In this document: piece after piece, positions 45,845 through 55,054 of the stretch
Layout: each line of letters starts with the position of its first letter
Position numbering within the stretch: the stretch's first letter is position 1
Assembly (NCBI RefSeq): GCF_030263895.1
Contig: NZ_CP127161.1
Coordinates: forward strand, 186,001 to 250,000
Source of the DNA: Proteiniborus sp. MB09-C3
GTDB lineage: Bacteria > Bacillota > Clostridia > Tissierellales > Proteiniboraceae
DNA length: 64,000 bases
Direction: 5' to 3'
Notes under the pieces: generated by a model
Databases searched by the model: none
The model's input: the letters and a program-made list of their open reading frames with translations, nothing else
Told to the model about the DNA's origin: nothing
Made by a program: the position numbers and the translations under genes

Positions 45845-46057
45845 ATGAAAACCATAGATTGTCTAGGTGACATGTGTCCTATTCCAATTTTAAAAACACG
45901 AAAAGAGCTCAAATCATTGCGTTCAGGTGATACTATTAAAATTGTGACTGATCACAGCTGTGTGCTTGAATCTGTAATAAGCAATTTTAAGAAATATAAT
46001 ATAACCCATGAGGAAGTCATAAATGGTGTTTGGGAAATCTTCATAGTAAAGCCTTAG
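45845..46057 (+). CDS. TusA-family sulfur-carrier protein
   Basis: This 70-residue protein has the TusA/SirA/YedF fold with the sulfur-carrying cysteine in DMCPIPIL near residue 11. Such proteins accept persulfide sulfur and pass it on. ATG at 45845 follows AGGAAG by eight bases, while the upstream GTG overlaps this site. Its end overlaps the end of the converging LysR gene by four bases. With YeeE/YedE genes beyond the LysR gene, it fits thiosulfate or sulfane-sulfur uptake. Confidence 0.9.
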   Translation: MKTIDCLGDMCPIPILKTRKELKSLRSGDTIKIVTDHSCVLESVISNFKKYNITHEEVINGVWEIFIVKP

Positions 46058-46950
46058 CATAAATTTTTTTGTGCTATTTTCTTGAAATATTCTATAAATT
46101 CGTAGAATACTTTGTTCTCTCTTATTTTCTTGTCATATATTAAGTACATATCATATTCTATGGAAAAATCTGCAATACTTATTAACTTTAGTTGCTTATT
46201 ATATAATTCTTTTTTTATAGATGTATATGGTAGAAAACCTATACCAAATTCATTTAGGACCGATAGCTTTACTGATTCTGCAGAATCACTATTGTATAGG
46301 ATTTTTAGGTTGTCAATTTTTAATCCTAGCTGTTTCATTTTATTTGTAATAGGTTCTACAACATGAATTTTATCATTTAATAAAACTAGCGGATATTTTA
46401 TTAAATCCTTAAAATCAACTTCATTTGATATGTTATAGTTTGATGAAGAAACGAGAACTATTCTATCCATGCCTATTTTATAATAGGAAAGACTTTGGCT
46501 TTTAGGTTTACTGTATATAACTCCAATATCACATATATTGTTCATAACATTTTCTTCTATTAAATCTGATTCATTTGGATTTAATTCATAACTATGTTTT
46601 GGAAATCTATTTTTAATTTTATACATAACACATGGTAAGGAGTAAGTGGCGATTGACCAGCATGCCTCAATTTTAATGTTTCGGGCATTTTCATTGTCTG
46701 ACTGTAATTGATCTATCATGGCTTCATATGTCCTTACTATATTATCAGCATATTTTAAAACAATAATGCCTTTATCAGTTAGTTCTACACCCTTATTACT
46801 TCTATCTAATAGCTTATAACCCAAAACCTCCTCGAGTTTTGAAATCTGCTGACTCAATGCCGATTGAGATATATGGGCGCTTTTAGCTACTTTTGAAATG
46901 TTACCCATTGTAGCAACTTTATAAAAGTAATCTAGGTACTCTATATTCAT
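46054..46950 (-). CDS. LysR-family regulator, probably of sulfur uptake
   Basis: This 298-residue protein has an N-terminal winged helix-turn-helix (NISKVAKSAHISQSALSQQI, about residues 17-36) and a C-terminal substrate-binding effector domain. It is divergent from the YeeE/YedE pair across a 224-base region, the classical arrangement for LysR control of the divergent operon, and it overlaps tusA at its end. The region between contains AGAACC (near 47012) and GGTTCT (near 47080) inverted arms that could be part of the operator. The ligand is not predictable; the sulfur role is inferred from neighbours. Confidence 0.85.
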   Translation of the reverse strand: MNIEYLDYFYKVATMGNISKVAKSAHISQSALSQQISKLEEVLGYKLLDRSNKGVELTDKGIIVLKYADNIVRTYEAMIDQLQSDNENARNIKIEACWSIATYSLPCVMYKIKNRFPKHSYELNPNESDLIEENVMNNICDIGVIYSKPKSQSLSYYKIGMDRIVLVSSSNYNISNEVDFKDLIKYPLVLLNDKIHVVEPITNKMKQLGLKIDNLKILYNSDSAESVKLSVLNEFGIGFLPYTSIKKELYNKQLKLISIADFSIEYDMYLIYDKKIRENKVFYEFIEYFKKIAQKNLC

Positions 46951-47174
46951 TCTTCACTCAGCTCCTCATGTAAAAATATTACTATATACATTATATATTA
47001 AAAAGAACCAAATAGCAGTAGTTATAACAAATTTAATCATAACCTTAGTAGAATTTATATCTCTAAAAAGGTTCTCTTAGCATTTATGATATAATAGTAT
47101 TACCATATTAAATTACCCGCACTATGCAGTTAATTAAGTAGAAAGTAACTACATTTGAAGTAGAGGTGCATTGC

Positions 47175-47867
47175 ATGAATAGCAATTTAAACAAAACTTC
47201 TTCATTTAAAAAAAATGTATCTTTAAACAAGGACAGCAAGTTAAAAAATCAAGTTCCCATTGGTATATTGATTTTAGTCATTATCATAGCTGTAGGTGTG
47301 TTTTTAGAATCAATAGGAAATACATTTGGTTTTTTTTGGTTAACTGGTATAGCTTTTGGTTTTATCCTTCAAAGATCAAAGTTTTGCTTTGCTGCAGCTA
47401 TAAGAGATCCTTATTTGATTAAAGGCACATCATTAACTAAGGCTATGCTAATAGCCTTTGCTATAACAACTATCGGCTTTACTGCAATTAAATACGGAGC
47501 ATATATTAATAACCAACCAATTCCTGGACAAGGCTCTATTGCCCCAATAAGCTTTGCAACTGTAGTGGGTGGAATTCTATTTGGCATTGGAATGGTTTTA
47601 GCAGGTGGATGTGCTTCGGGTGTTCTTATGAGGGCTGGAGAAGGCTTCCAAATGCAAATGCTCACGCTTATTTTCTTTATTATGGGTTCCGTGTGGGGAG
47701 CTCATGATTTTGGGTGGTGGCATGAAATCTTTATTTCCAATTCTAAAGCAATATTTCTGCCCGATATTTTAGGTTGGTTTGGTGCTTTATCAGTACAATT
47801 ATTGCTTATTGCTTTCCTATATATTTTAGCAGATAAATGGGAATCTAAAAATAATCAAGACTATTAG
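47175..47867 (+). CDS. YeeE/YedE-type thiosulfate/sulfur transporter, N-terminal half protein
   Basis: This 230-residue membrane protein has about six helices and the conserved GMVLAGGCASGVLMRAGEG near residue 140, the Cys-containing loop of TsuA/YeeE transporters. It corresponds to the first half of the fused 434-residue protein at 53436-54740. ATG at 47175 fits GAGGTGC; the upstream GTG is within the site. The second half follows as a separate gene after 23 bases. Confidence 0.88.
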   Translation: MNSNLNKTSSFKKNVSLNKDSKLKNQVPIGILILVIIIAVGVFLESIGNTFGFFWLTGIAFGFILQRSKFCFAAAIRDPYLIKGTSLTKAMLIAFAITTIGFTAIKYGAYINNQPIPGQGSIAPISFATVVGGILFGIGMVLAGGCASGVLMRAGEGFQMQMLTLIFFIMGSVWGAHDFGWWHEIFISNSKAIFLPDILGWFGALSVQLLLIAFLYILADKWESKNNQDY

Positions 47868-47890
47868 ATGTATAGTTTGGGGGAATAGGT

Positions 47891-48424
47891 TTGAATTTAA
47901 ATGATAATAAGTTTTATCTTAAATGGTTTAAAAATTCTTGGACTTATGTTACTGGTGCAGTTCTTTTATCATTACTTCAAATTGTTACTTTAGCAGTAAC
48001 AGGGGAAGCATGGAGAATTTCTTCTACACTAACAAACTGGGGTGCATGGATATATAAATCTTTTGGAGGAGATGTATCATCCTGGTTCTATTTCAGTTCG
48101 GAAAATTCCCAGGCCATTTTGCAAAATGGTTTTTTAAAAGATCCTAAATCAATTAGAAATGTTGGAATAATTACAGGTGCATTACTATCCGCCTTAATGG
48201 CATCTCAGTTTAAGCTTAGAAAGATTAAATCTAAAAAACAAATAATTGGGGCTTGTATAGGTGGACTGTTGATGGGCTACGGTTCTAGGCTAGCTTCTGG
48301 ATGTAATATAGGAGCTCTATATAGTGGTATAGCTTCTCTTTCCTTATCTGGATGGGTGTTTGGCCTTTTCATTTTTATAGGAGCCATTATAGGCAGTAAA
48401 TTAATAGTTAGATTTTTTTTATGA
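47891..48424 (+). CDS. YeeE/YedE-type transporter, C-terminal half protein
   Basis: This 177-residue membrane protein has the matching C-half signature GSRLASGCNIGALYSGIASL near residue 135, with the second conserved cysteine, and ends FGLFIFIGAIIGSKL. It starts with TTG after GGGGGAAT. With the preceding gene it would form one transporter for thiosulfate or a similar sulfur compound, as a two-gene version of the fused protein elsewhere in this window. Confidence 0.87.
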   Translation: MNLNDNKFYLKWFKNSWTYVTGAVLLSLLQIVTLAVTGEAWRISSTLTNWGAWIYKSFGGDVSSWFYFSSENSQAILQNGFLKDPKSIRNVGIITGALLSALMASQFKLRKIKSKKQIIGACIGGLLMGYGSRLASGCNIGALYSGIASLSLSGWVFGLFIFIGAIIGSKLIVRFFL

Positions 48425-48456
48425 TATTTTAATTATTCATTAATATAGAAAAGAGT

Positions 48457-48729
48457 CCAAAATTGGAGACCACTGAAAAACACTTGTTTTCTTGCATGTC
48501 ATTCTGAGACGTCAGACTGTATGTAAACTGCCACCCTGAGCGAAGCTAATGGGTCTCTAATAGCTCAAATACAGATTCTTCACTGCGTTCAAAATGAAAA
48601 AAACGTATAGAATGTGAATTTTCACACAGTCTGACGTAGTCAAAGAATCTCATGTTTTTAATGAAAGCGAGATCCTTCGCTGACGCTTAGGACGACATAA
48701 ATGGACTTTTTCAGTGCCCTCCAATATTG
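48457..48729. repeat. Inverted-repeat element of about 273 bp, no coding capacity
   Basis: The ends (48457-48480 and 48707-48729) are near-perfect inverted repeats with CACTGAAAAA against TTTTTCAGTG as the core. The interior contains several copies of short motifs (GTCTGACG, GAGATCCTTCGC, CACCCTGAGCGAAGC) that also occur at the other repeat sites. It looks like a miniature mobile element (MITE-like). Confidence 0.65.
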
Positions 48730-48780
48730 ATTGTTTTGGATTCTTTTTTACCTATTAGAGCTCAATTTAATTAAACTCTC

Positions 48781-49566
48781 CTATTGGCTAATTTTATCTA
48801 CTATTTCTTCCTTAATTTTCATATATTCTTCTCCAACTTTTACACGACCATTTTTGTTGCCTATGGCTGTATAAGTAAAGTCAAGGCTAAACTCCTTTAA
48901 TATCTTGCCAGGAGTCTTAGACATGACGACGACTTTTGTTCCAAGAGATAATGCCTCATCTATATCATGGGTTATCATGAATATTGTACTCTTAGTTTCC
49001 TCCCAAATGCTTCTAATTAAGGTTTGCATGTTCACTCTCGTAAGTGCATCTAATGCTCCAAAGGGTTCATCCATTAGTATAACTTCAGGTTCATTTGCCA
49101 ATGCTCTAGCTAAAGCTACTCTTTGCTTCATACCGCCAGAAAGCTCAAATGTTGCCTTGTCTCCATATTCAATTAGCCCTACTTGTTCTAAGTAATGCCT
49201 TCCTATACTTTTAATATCTTTTTCTGGAAGTCCTCTCATTCTAGGACCATATTCAACATTTTTTCTTACATTCATCCATGGATATAGAGTAGGTGATTGG
49301 AACACAATGCCTCTATTCCAATCAGGACCTTTAATAGGTTCGCCCTGCATAAGACATAGACCCGTAGTAGGTTTTATATAGCCAGCAATGATTTTTAACA
49401 AAGTGCTTTTACCACATCCAGAAGGTCCTAAAACACACAAGAACTCTCCCTTTTTTATCTGTAAATTGATATCTTCTATAGCTTTTATTGGCTTTGTATT
49501 AGTCTCATAGGTTAAGCCTACATTTTGAACGTCTATTATTACTTCTCCGTTTCTGTCTTTTCCCAC
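48781..49566 (-). CDS. Sulfonate/taurine-type ABC transporter ATPase
   Basis: This 261-residue ATPase is of the SsuB/TauB group. It shows Walker A GPSGCGKSTLLK near residue 43, ELSGGMKQRVALARALA near residue 143, and Walker B VILMDEPFGALD. The start is GTG after GGAGGAT. It closes the permease-binding protein-ATPase operon. In the sulfur context a sulfonate or taurine substrate is likely, but nitrate or thiamine precursors are transported by relatives. Confidence 0.87.
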   Translation of the reverse strand: MGKDRNGEVIIDVQNVGLTYETNTKPIKAIEDINLQIKKGEFLCVLGPSGCGKSTLLKIIAGYIKPTTGLCLMQGEPIKGPDWNRGIVFQSPTLYPWMNVRKNVEYGPRMRGLPEKDIKSIGRHYLEQVGLIEYGDKATFELSGGMKQRVALARALANEPEVILMDEPFGALDALTRVNMQTLIRSIWEETKSTIFMITHDIDEALSLGTKVVVMSKTPGKILKEFSLDFTYTAIGNKNGRVKVGEEYMKIKEEIVDKISQ

Positions 49567-49633
49567 ATTTATCCTCCTCCATGGTAAGGCAATACTAATG
49601 ATATAGATTGCTAATAGTTCTTAGTTAACTGCA

Positions 49634-50698
49634 TTATTTTAGAATTTTTATAGCTTCTTCAATATAGCTAGAATTTATAAATTTACTGAATTCTTCTTGA
49701 GATGGCACTTTATTTAAAAAACCTTGTTTTGCTAGGAAATCTGCTGTATCTTTCATAACTGCTGCAAACTTACCAGCAGAATCAGAGTTACCTAAATATT
49801 GTTCCTTTAATTTCTCTTCAGGCGATAACCATATTGAGCCTTTCATCTGCTCTAAAGCATCTTGTGGCTCAATTTCAAGCTCTTTTGCTACAATATTAGC
49901 TCCTTCATTTGAATCTTGTCTATATATCATTGAGCCTTCTGCTAAGCATGCTATTAAAGAAGCAACTAAATCAGGATACTGTTCGGCAAATTTTTTTCTT
50001 ACTAATTTTACGTTTGCTGTTACATAGCCTTGATTTGCCATTTCTTCGCTATTTATTATTACCTTGCCATCCTTTAATATTTTTCCTAGAGAAGGCTGCC
50101 AGGTATATGCTGCTTCAATATCTCCTCTTTCCCACGCAGCAACAATATCCGCTGTCTGCATATCTAAAAGCTCTACCTTATCTTCAATCCCTGCATTTTT
50201 AATTGCATTTAATAAACTATAGTGAGATGTAGAGGCAAAAGGAGTAGCTATCTTCTTACCTGCAAGCTCTTCTATGCTATTAACATTGGAGCTTTCCTTT
50301 ACTGCTAATGCTTCTATTTCTCCAAGAACTTCATGAATCCATATAAGTTCTACATCTAAGCCAGTGGATAAAGCTACTACTGCATTGGTATGTCCCATAG
50401 ATGCAAAATCGATGCTTCCTGATGCAAAAGCTTTGTTTGCTTCTACTCCTGAATCAAAAACAATGAAGTTGCATTTGATACCTTTTTCCGTAAAATATTT
50501 ATCAAATATTTTTTGCGAAATTGCTATTGCCTCATCATTTGGAACTCTCAAAATTCCAAAATTAATTTGTTTTGGTACGGATGGATTTGAGCCATTTTCT
50601 TGACCAGAAGCACTTAATTTGTTCCCACAGCCTACTAATGAAGGCGCTAAGAAGGCAAGTAAAATAATTGAAGCTATGGTCTTCTTAATTTTTCTCAT
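49634..50698 (-). CDS. Sulfonate-type ABC transporter substrate-binding lipoprotein
   Basis: This 354-residue exported lipoprotein has signal and lipobox PSLVGC (lipid Cys near residue 24), a Ser/Asn linker and an NMT1/SsuA-like domain with FGILRVPNDEAIAISQKIF near residue 48 and ATPFASTSHYSLLNAIKNAG near residue 151. It captures the substrate outside the membrane. It lies between the permease gene (31 bases upstream) and the ATPase gene. Confidence 0.87.
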   Translation of the reverse strand: MRKIKKTIASIILLAFLAPSLVGCGNKLSASGQENGSNPSVPKQINFGILRVPNDEAIAISQKIFDKYFTEKGIKCNFIVFDSGVEANKAFASGSIDFASMGHTNAVVALSTGLDVELIWIHEVLGEIEALAVKESSNVNSIEELAGKKIATPFASTSHYSLLNAIKNAGIEDKVELLDMQTADIVAAWERGDIEAAYTWQPSLGKILKDGKVIINSEEMANQGYVTANVKLVRKKFAEQYPDLVASLIACLAEGSMIYRQDSNEGANIVAKELEIEPQDALEQMKGSIWLSPEEKLKEQYLGNSDSAGKFAAVMKDTADFLAKQGFLNKVPSQEEFSKFINSSYIEEAIKILK

Positions 50699-50729
50699 TC
50701 TATACTACCTCACTTTCTTACTTAAAAGG

Positions 50730-51515
50730 TTAAACATATCCTTTCCAATATACCAGCTTTTTTTCCAGAAGCCTTAAGACTACATCGATTAAAATGCCCG
50801 TTATACCCATAATTATAATACCTACAAACATTACATTGCTTTTTAAGTACCTAGATGCATCAATTACCATCCAGCCTATTCCTGAAGTAGCTGCTACCAT
50901 TTCTGAAGCTACTAAGGTAGTATAGGCTACTCCTACTGCTGTCCTAAGTCCAGTAAAAGTTTCAGGCATAGTAGCAGGCAATACTATATGAAAGAAAATT
51001 TTTCGGTGATTTGCTCCTAGTGATTCGGCACTTAATATATAGTCTTGATTGATTTTAGTAACCGCTGAAACACATGCAATATATATAGGTGCAAAGGCAG
51101 CTAGAAATAATAATGTGACTTTAGATGTTTCATCTATTCCAAACCATAATATAAGCAAGGTATAATAAGCAAGTGGTGGAAGTGGGCGATAAAATTGAAT
51201 TACAGAGTCCACAACTGCTCTAATTTTTTCGAAATACCCGCTTAATAATCCAAGAGGTATTGCAGTTAAGACAGCAAAAAATGAAGCAACAAACAGTCTT
51301 TTAAAGCTAATCCCTAAATGCATTATTAATGGAGTGCCATTATAGCCATCCTTTAATATATTTAGAAAAGTAATCCACACCTCATCTGGTGATGGAACTA
51401 GTACAGACTGTACTAAATTAAGTTTAGTAACAAAATACCAAATTCCGAATATTCCCATCCAAGTTGCTATAGTTAATTTATTTGAGCCTTTCACTATCTT
51501 GTTTTTTTCTTTCAT
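50730..51515 (-). CDS. Sulfonate-type ABC transporter permease
   Basis: This 261-residue membrane protein has about six helices of the TauC/SsuC class. The loop SLGANHRKIFFHIVLPATMP near residue 155 is the conserved permease loop contacting the ATPase. It is the first gene of the three-gene operon, with a GGAGGAG site. A terminator for the upstream CoA-disulfide reductase gene precedes it. Confidence 0.88.
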   Translation of the reverse strand: MKEKNKIVKGSNKLTIATWMGIFGIWYFVTKLNLVQSVLVPSPDEVWITFLNILKDGYNGTPLIMHLGISFKRLFVASFFAVLTAIPLGLLSGYFEKIRAVVDSVIQFYRPLPPLAYYTLLILWFGIDETSKVTLLFLAAFAPIYIACVSAVTKINQDYILSAESLGANHRKIFFHIVLPATMPETFTGLRTAVGVAYTTLVASEMVAATSGIGWMVIDASRYLKSNVMFVGIIIMGITGILIDVVLRLLEKKLVYWKGYV

Positions 51516-51576
51516 TTCCTTCTCCTCCTCTTTTTCTCACTTCACATCATGAAAAAAAGACATTCCTTTGCTTGTA

Positions 51577-51620
51577 AATAAAAACCTTGTAAGTCTTTTT
51601 TAGCCTACAAGGTTTTTATT
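51577..51620 (-). terminator. Terminator of the CoA-disulfide reductase gene
   Basis: The arm 51577-51591 pairs with 51606-51620 (AAAACCTTGTA type stem). The plus-strand A-rich left arm provides the minus-strand U-tail. Confidence 0.85.
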
Positions 51621-51655
51621 AGCTACTTAACTAATCTACCTTATACGATAATGAT

Positions 51656-53356
51656 TTAATTAAAGTTATACTCAGTTACTATTTTCTCTCTTCCTGATAC
51701 TTGATCATTGAAGTATTCATAGCAGCATATACCTAGGTAAGAACCTGAAACATTGTATAGATTGTTATATCCCATATGTTGTAAAGCCATAATAGCATTG
51801 TAGCTTCTTTGACTTGAACGACAATGTAAATACACTGGTACATCTTTCGGTATTTCTGAAGTTCTATTTCTAAACTCACTTAATGGAATGTTAATTGCGT
51901 TAAGCAAATGACCTCTTTCATATTCGTGCTTTTCTCTTACATCTATGATACAAGCATTGCTTTCTACTAATTCTCTTACTTTTGTAACTGGAACTTGTCT
52001 AAACTGTCCATTTAGTATGTTTAATGCTACTAAAGCAGCATGATTTACTGGGTCTTTTGCAGTACTAAATGCTGGAGCATAGCATAATTCTAGTTCCTTC
52101 AAATCTTCTAATGTTCCACCCATCATAATCATAGCAGCTATTACATCTACTCTCTTAGAAGCATTACCCTTTCCTATGGCTTGAGCTCCTAATATTCTTC
52201 CTGTTGGTACTTCATATATTAATTTAAAGTGGAATTGACTATTTCCAGGCATTATTCCTACAATATCTCCTGGAATAATATAAACAAAGTCATATTGTAT
52301 CCCAGCCTTTTGAGCAGCTTTTTCTGTCAATCCAGTAGAAGCAGCATTCATGTCAAATATTTTTACACATGAAGAGCCAATAACACCAGTATTTCTATGT
52401 GGAATTCCATACATGTGATCTGCTGCAGCTCTTGCTTGTCTTTGAGCTGGTCCTGCAAGTGCAAGTCTTGTTTTAGTACGAGTCAACTTATTATATACTT
52501 CAATAGCATCTCCTACTGCATAGATGTCTCTGTCGTTTGTCAAATAGTTATGATCTACTTTGATTCCACCTGTTTCTCCGATTTCAAGTCCTGCTTCTCT
52601 TGCCAATGTAGTTTCTGGTCTTACTCCTATAGCCATAACTACTACTTGTGCTGGCACTTTTTTACCTGAAGCAAGTTCAATATGGTCATCATCAACTTTA
52701 CCTATTGCATCTCCTACAATTAGATTAACTCCCTTTTCCATCATCTCTTTATGAAGTAGTTGAGCCATATCATAGTCAAATGGAGCCATGATTTGATCTG
52801 CTGCTTCTACTAAGGCTACATTAATATCTAAACCTGATAATTGTAAGTTTTCTGCTACTTCTACTCCAATGAACCCTCCACCAATAACTGCTACATCCCT
52901 TACCTTTCCATTTCTTATATATCTGTTTAATTTGTCAATGTCTATAACATTTCTAACAGTAAATACATGTGACTTATTATGACCATCAATTTTAGGAATT
53001 ATTGGATTAGCTCCAGGTGATAAAACTAATTTATCGTATACTTCCTCATATTCTTTCTGTGATTCTAAGTCCCTAACTGTAATAGTTTTTTTGTCTCTGT
53101 TAATTTTAATAACTTCACTATTTACTCTTGCTTCAATATTATACTGGTTTTTAAACTGTTCTGGAGACATAAGCACAAGGTCATCACTATTTTCTATCAT
53201 TCCACTTAGATGATTTGGTAAACAACAGTTTGAAAATGATACGTGAGGTCCCTTTTCAAACATAATAATTTCTGCAGATTCATCTATCCTTCTTGCTCTT
53301 GCAGCAGTAGAAGCTCCTCCTGCTACTCCACCAACTATTAAAATTCTTTTACTCAT
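51656..53356 (-). CDS. CoA-disulfide reductase with C-terminal rhodanese domain
   Basis: This 566-residue flavoprotein has an FAD dinucleotide motif (ILIVGGVAGGAST, residues 5-17), the redox cysteine in SFSNCCLPN near residue 43, an NAD(P)H motif (VAVIGGGFIGVEVAENL near residue 155) and a rhodanese domain at the end (about 455-556) with the loop HCRSSQRS. Such fusions reduce CoA disulfide or polysulfides and handle sulfane sulfur. It lies downstream of the fused YeeE/YedE gene on the same strand (79-base gap), so imported sulfur could be processed by this enzyme. Confidence 0.9.
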   Translation of the reverse strand: MSKRILIVGGVAGGASTAARARRIDESAEIIMFEKGPHVSFSNCCLPNHLSGMIENSDDLVLMSPEQFKNQYNIEARVNSEVIKINRDKKTITVRDLESQKEYEEVYDKLVLSPGANPIIPKIDGHNKSHVFTVRNVIDIDKLNRYIRNGKVRDVAVIGGGFIGVEVAENLQLSGLDINVALVEAADQIMAPFDYDMAQLLHKEMMEKGVNLIVGDAIGKVDDDHIELASGKKVPAQVVVMAIGVRPETTLAREAGLEIGETGGIKVDHNYLTNDRDIYAVGDAIEVYNKLTRTKTRLALAGPAQRQARAAADHMYGIPHRNTGVIGSSCVKIFDMNAASTGLTEKAAQKAGIQYDFVYIIPGDIVGIMPGNSQFHFKLIYEVPTGRILGAQAIGKGNASKRVDVIAAMIMMGGTLEDLKELELCYAPAFSTAKDPVNHAALVALNILNGQFRQVPVTKVRELVESNACIIDVREKHEYERGHLLNAINIPLSEFRNRTSEIPKDVPVYLHCRSSQRSYNAIMALQHMGYNNLYNVSGSYLGICCYEYFNDQVSGREKIVTEYNFN

Positions 53357-53435
53357 AATCTTTTCCTCCCTTTATGGTTTTATTTTCTTTATATAACAGA
53401 CATATATTGAACTAAGAGTAAAACGTTTGCAAAAG

Positions 53436-54740
53436 CTATGAAGCTTTGGTTTTTTGCTTATATCTATTCGGTGGTATTATGTTGACTTTGCCTTCAAACA
53501 TTTTAAGTGCCACAATTCCTCCTAACCAAAGAGCAACAAGGAATCCCCATCCAGATAATGAAAAGCTACTGATTGCAGAATATAGTGCGCCAAGATTACA
53601 TCCACCTGCTAGCCTTGAACCGAATCCCATAAGTGCTCCACCGATAGCATAATATACAGCATCTTTAAATTTGAAATCAAAATTGAATCTAAAATTACCT
53701 GCTAATAACATACATAAAGCTGCTCCAATTACAATACCAAAATTTCTAAGTGTTCCAGCATCATATAATAGTCCCGCGTTTACATCCTTAACAATACTTG
53801 TGAAAGCTGGTGATGTAATTTCTATACCAAAGAAATTCACTATTTTAACTCCTAGCTTTGTAAAAGCAGAAGTAACTCCCCAGTTTTTCCCTGTTGTATT
53901 TAACACAAATATAAATCCAATTGATAATAACATTCCACCTTTAAGGAAGCTCCATCTTTCAATGAAGAATTTGTGATATGTGTTATAGCTAAATAATTTA
54001 AAATCTTTATCCTCAGGTAGTGGCTGCTCGTTTGGTTCAAAAACTGTCTCTTGATAAAAACCTTCTTTTTTTCTAAAATCTTCATATTTTCTAGTTATTA
54101 CGTATAATACTAATAGCAATGCAAAAGAAACAATAATTGTTCCTATAAATCCAAATACATCTGGCAAATATACTTGTGCACCAATCTTTCCAATTTCTGA
54201 ATCTGCAATTACATGTCTTAAAGCATGCCCTGGTATGGCGAATAGAGCAAAGAATGGAAGAGCTATTGCAGAACGAATTTCTCCTTCACCTAAGTCGCTA
54301 AGTGTGCCTGAAGCACATCCTCCAGCAAGCATCATCCCAATACCAAAGAAAAGTCCTCCAAGTATTGTAGAGATATTAAGCATCTGTACTGAATCACTTC
54401 CAGGAATAACCAGGTCTGAAGAAGCAGCTCTAAATTGAGGTACTGCATCTTTTGCTACAGCTGCCCATTGGATTCCTGCTGATGCAACCATAGTAACTGC
54501 AAACATAATTAAAAGTACTTTAGTGAGACTACCTTCTCCTGTAACATAAATTCTTTTGATTCCTCCTGCAAAACCATATCTAGAACGAGAAAGTATGTAT
54601 CCTAAAACTACTCCAGTAATAAGATAAAGTGTTAATTTGTTGTTGGTTTCACTTAAGAGTTTCCCAAAAACTACAATAAGAACAATAATACATAAAGCAA
54701 TAATTAATTGAGTTTTGTTGATTTTTCCTGTTGTATGCAT
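53436..54740 (-). CDS. Fused YeeE/YedE-type thiosulfate/sulfur transporter
   Basis: This 434-residue membrane protein has about ten to twelve helices, with both conserved cysteine loops: MMLAGGCASGTLSDLGEGE near residue 137 and GFGSRLAGGCNLGALYSAIS near residue 375. The middle has a polar loop of about 40 residues (KYEDFRKKEGFYQETVFEPN), joining two halves that are separate genes at 47175-48424. It probably imports thiosulfate or sulfide-related compounds, feeding the downstream reductase. Confidence 0.9.
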   Translation of the reverse strand: MHTTGKINKTQLIIALCIIVLIVVFGKLLSETNNKLTLYLITGVVLGYILSRSRYGFAGGIKRIYVTGEGSLTKVLLIMFAVTMVASAGIQWAAVAKDAVPQFRAASSDLVIPGSDSVQMLNISTILGGLFFGIGMMLAGGCASGTLSDLGEGEIRSAIALPFFALFAIPGHALRHVIADSEIGKIGAQVYLPDVFGFIGTIIVSFALLLVLYVITRKYEDFRKKEGFYQETVFEPNEQPLPEDKDFKLFSYNTYHKFFIERWSFLKGGMLLSIGFIFVLNTTGKNWGVTSAFTKLGVKIVNFFGIEITSPAFTSIVKDVNAGLLYDAGTLRNFGIVIGAALCMLLAGNFRFNFDFKFKDAVYYAIGGALMGFGSRLAGGCNLGALYSAISSFSLSGWGFLVALWLGGIVALKMFEGKVNIIPPNRYKQKTKAS

Positions 54741-54894
54741 TTCTATTCCCCTTTCATTGTTTTTTTTTTAACATTCTCTTTTTTTTATTATATAACAAAC
54801 AATACGCTTCCTATAATTAGCTTTTCTTATGCAGTATTAAAGATTCTGAAAGCACTAAAAAATCTATTGCTTTTTACTAAGTTCAAAATTTTCC

Positions 54895-54923
54895 TTGACA
54901 TTTTGTCGAAGAGGTTATAAAAT
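54895..54923 (+). promoter_or_regulatory. Promoter of the TrpXYZ-like ABC operon
   Basis: TTGACA (54895-54900) and TAAAAT (54918-54923) are 17 bases apart. A leader of about 125 bases follows, with GCTCT...AGAGC arms (near 54968-54995) that could form a hairpin; no known riboswitch is recognised in it. Confidence 0.7.
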
Positions 54924-55054
54924 AATTTTTAATTATTATTGTTAGTAGGTTTGTTTTATTGTAGGCAGCTCTAGTGCTATAAGTAGCTATGAGAGCAAGG
55001 TAGGAAAACGTAGAAGGGTTTTAAACAAAAAATTAAAAATTGGAGGACGGTAGT

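Noticed and set aside
48430-48780. Insertion sequence with transposase
   Set aside because: There are inverted ends but no open frame longer than a few dozen codons, so it is at most a non-autonomous element.
54924-55054. T-box riboswitch before the ABC importer operon
   Set aside because: Neither the TGGNACCGCG-type T-box sequence nor a terminator/antiterminator pair is visible.
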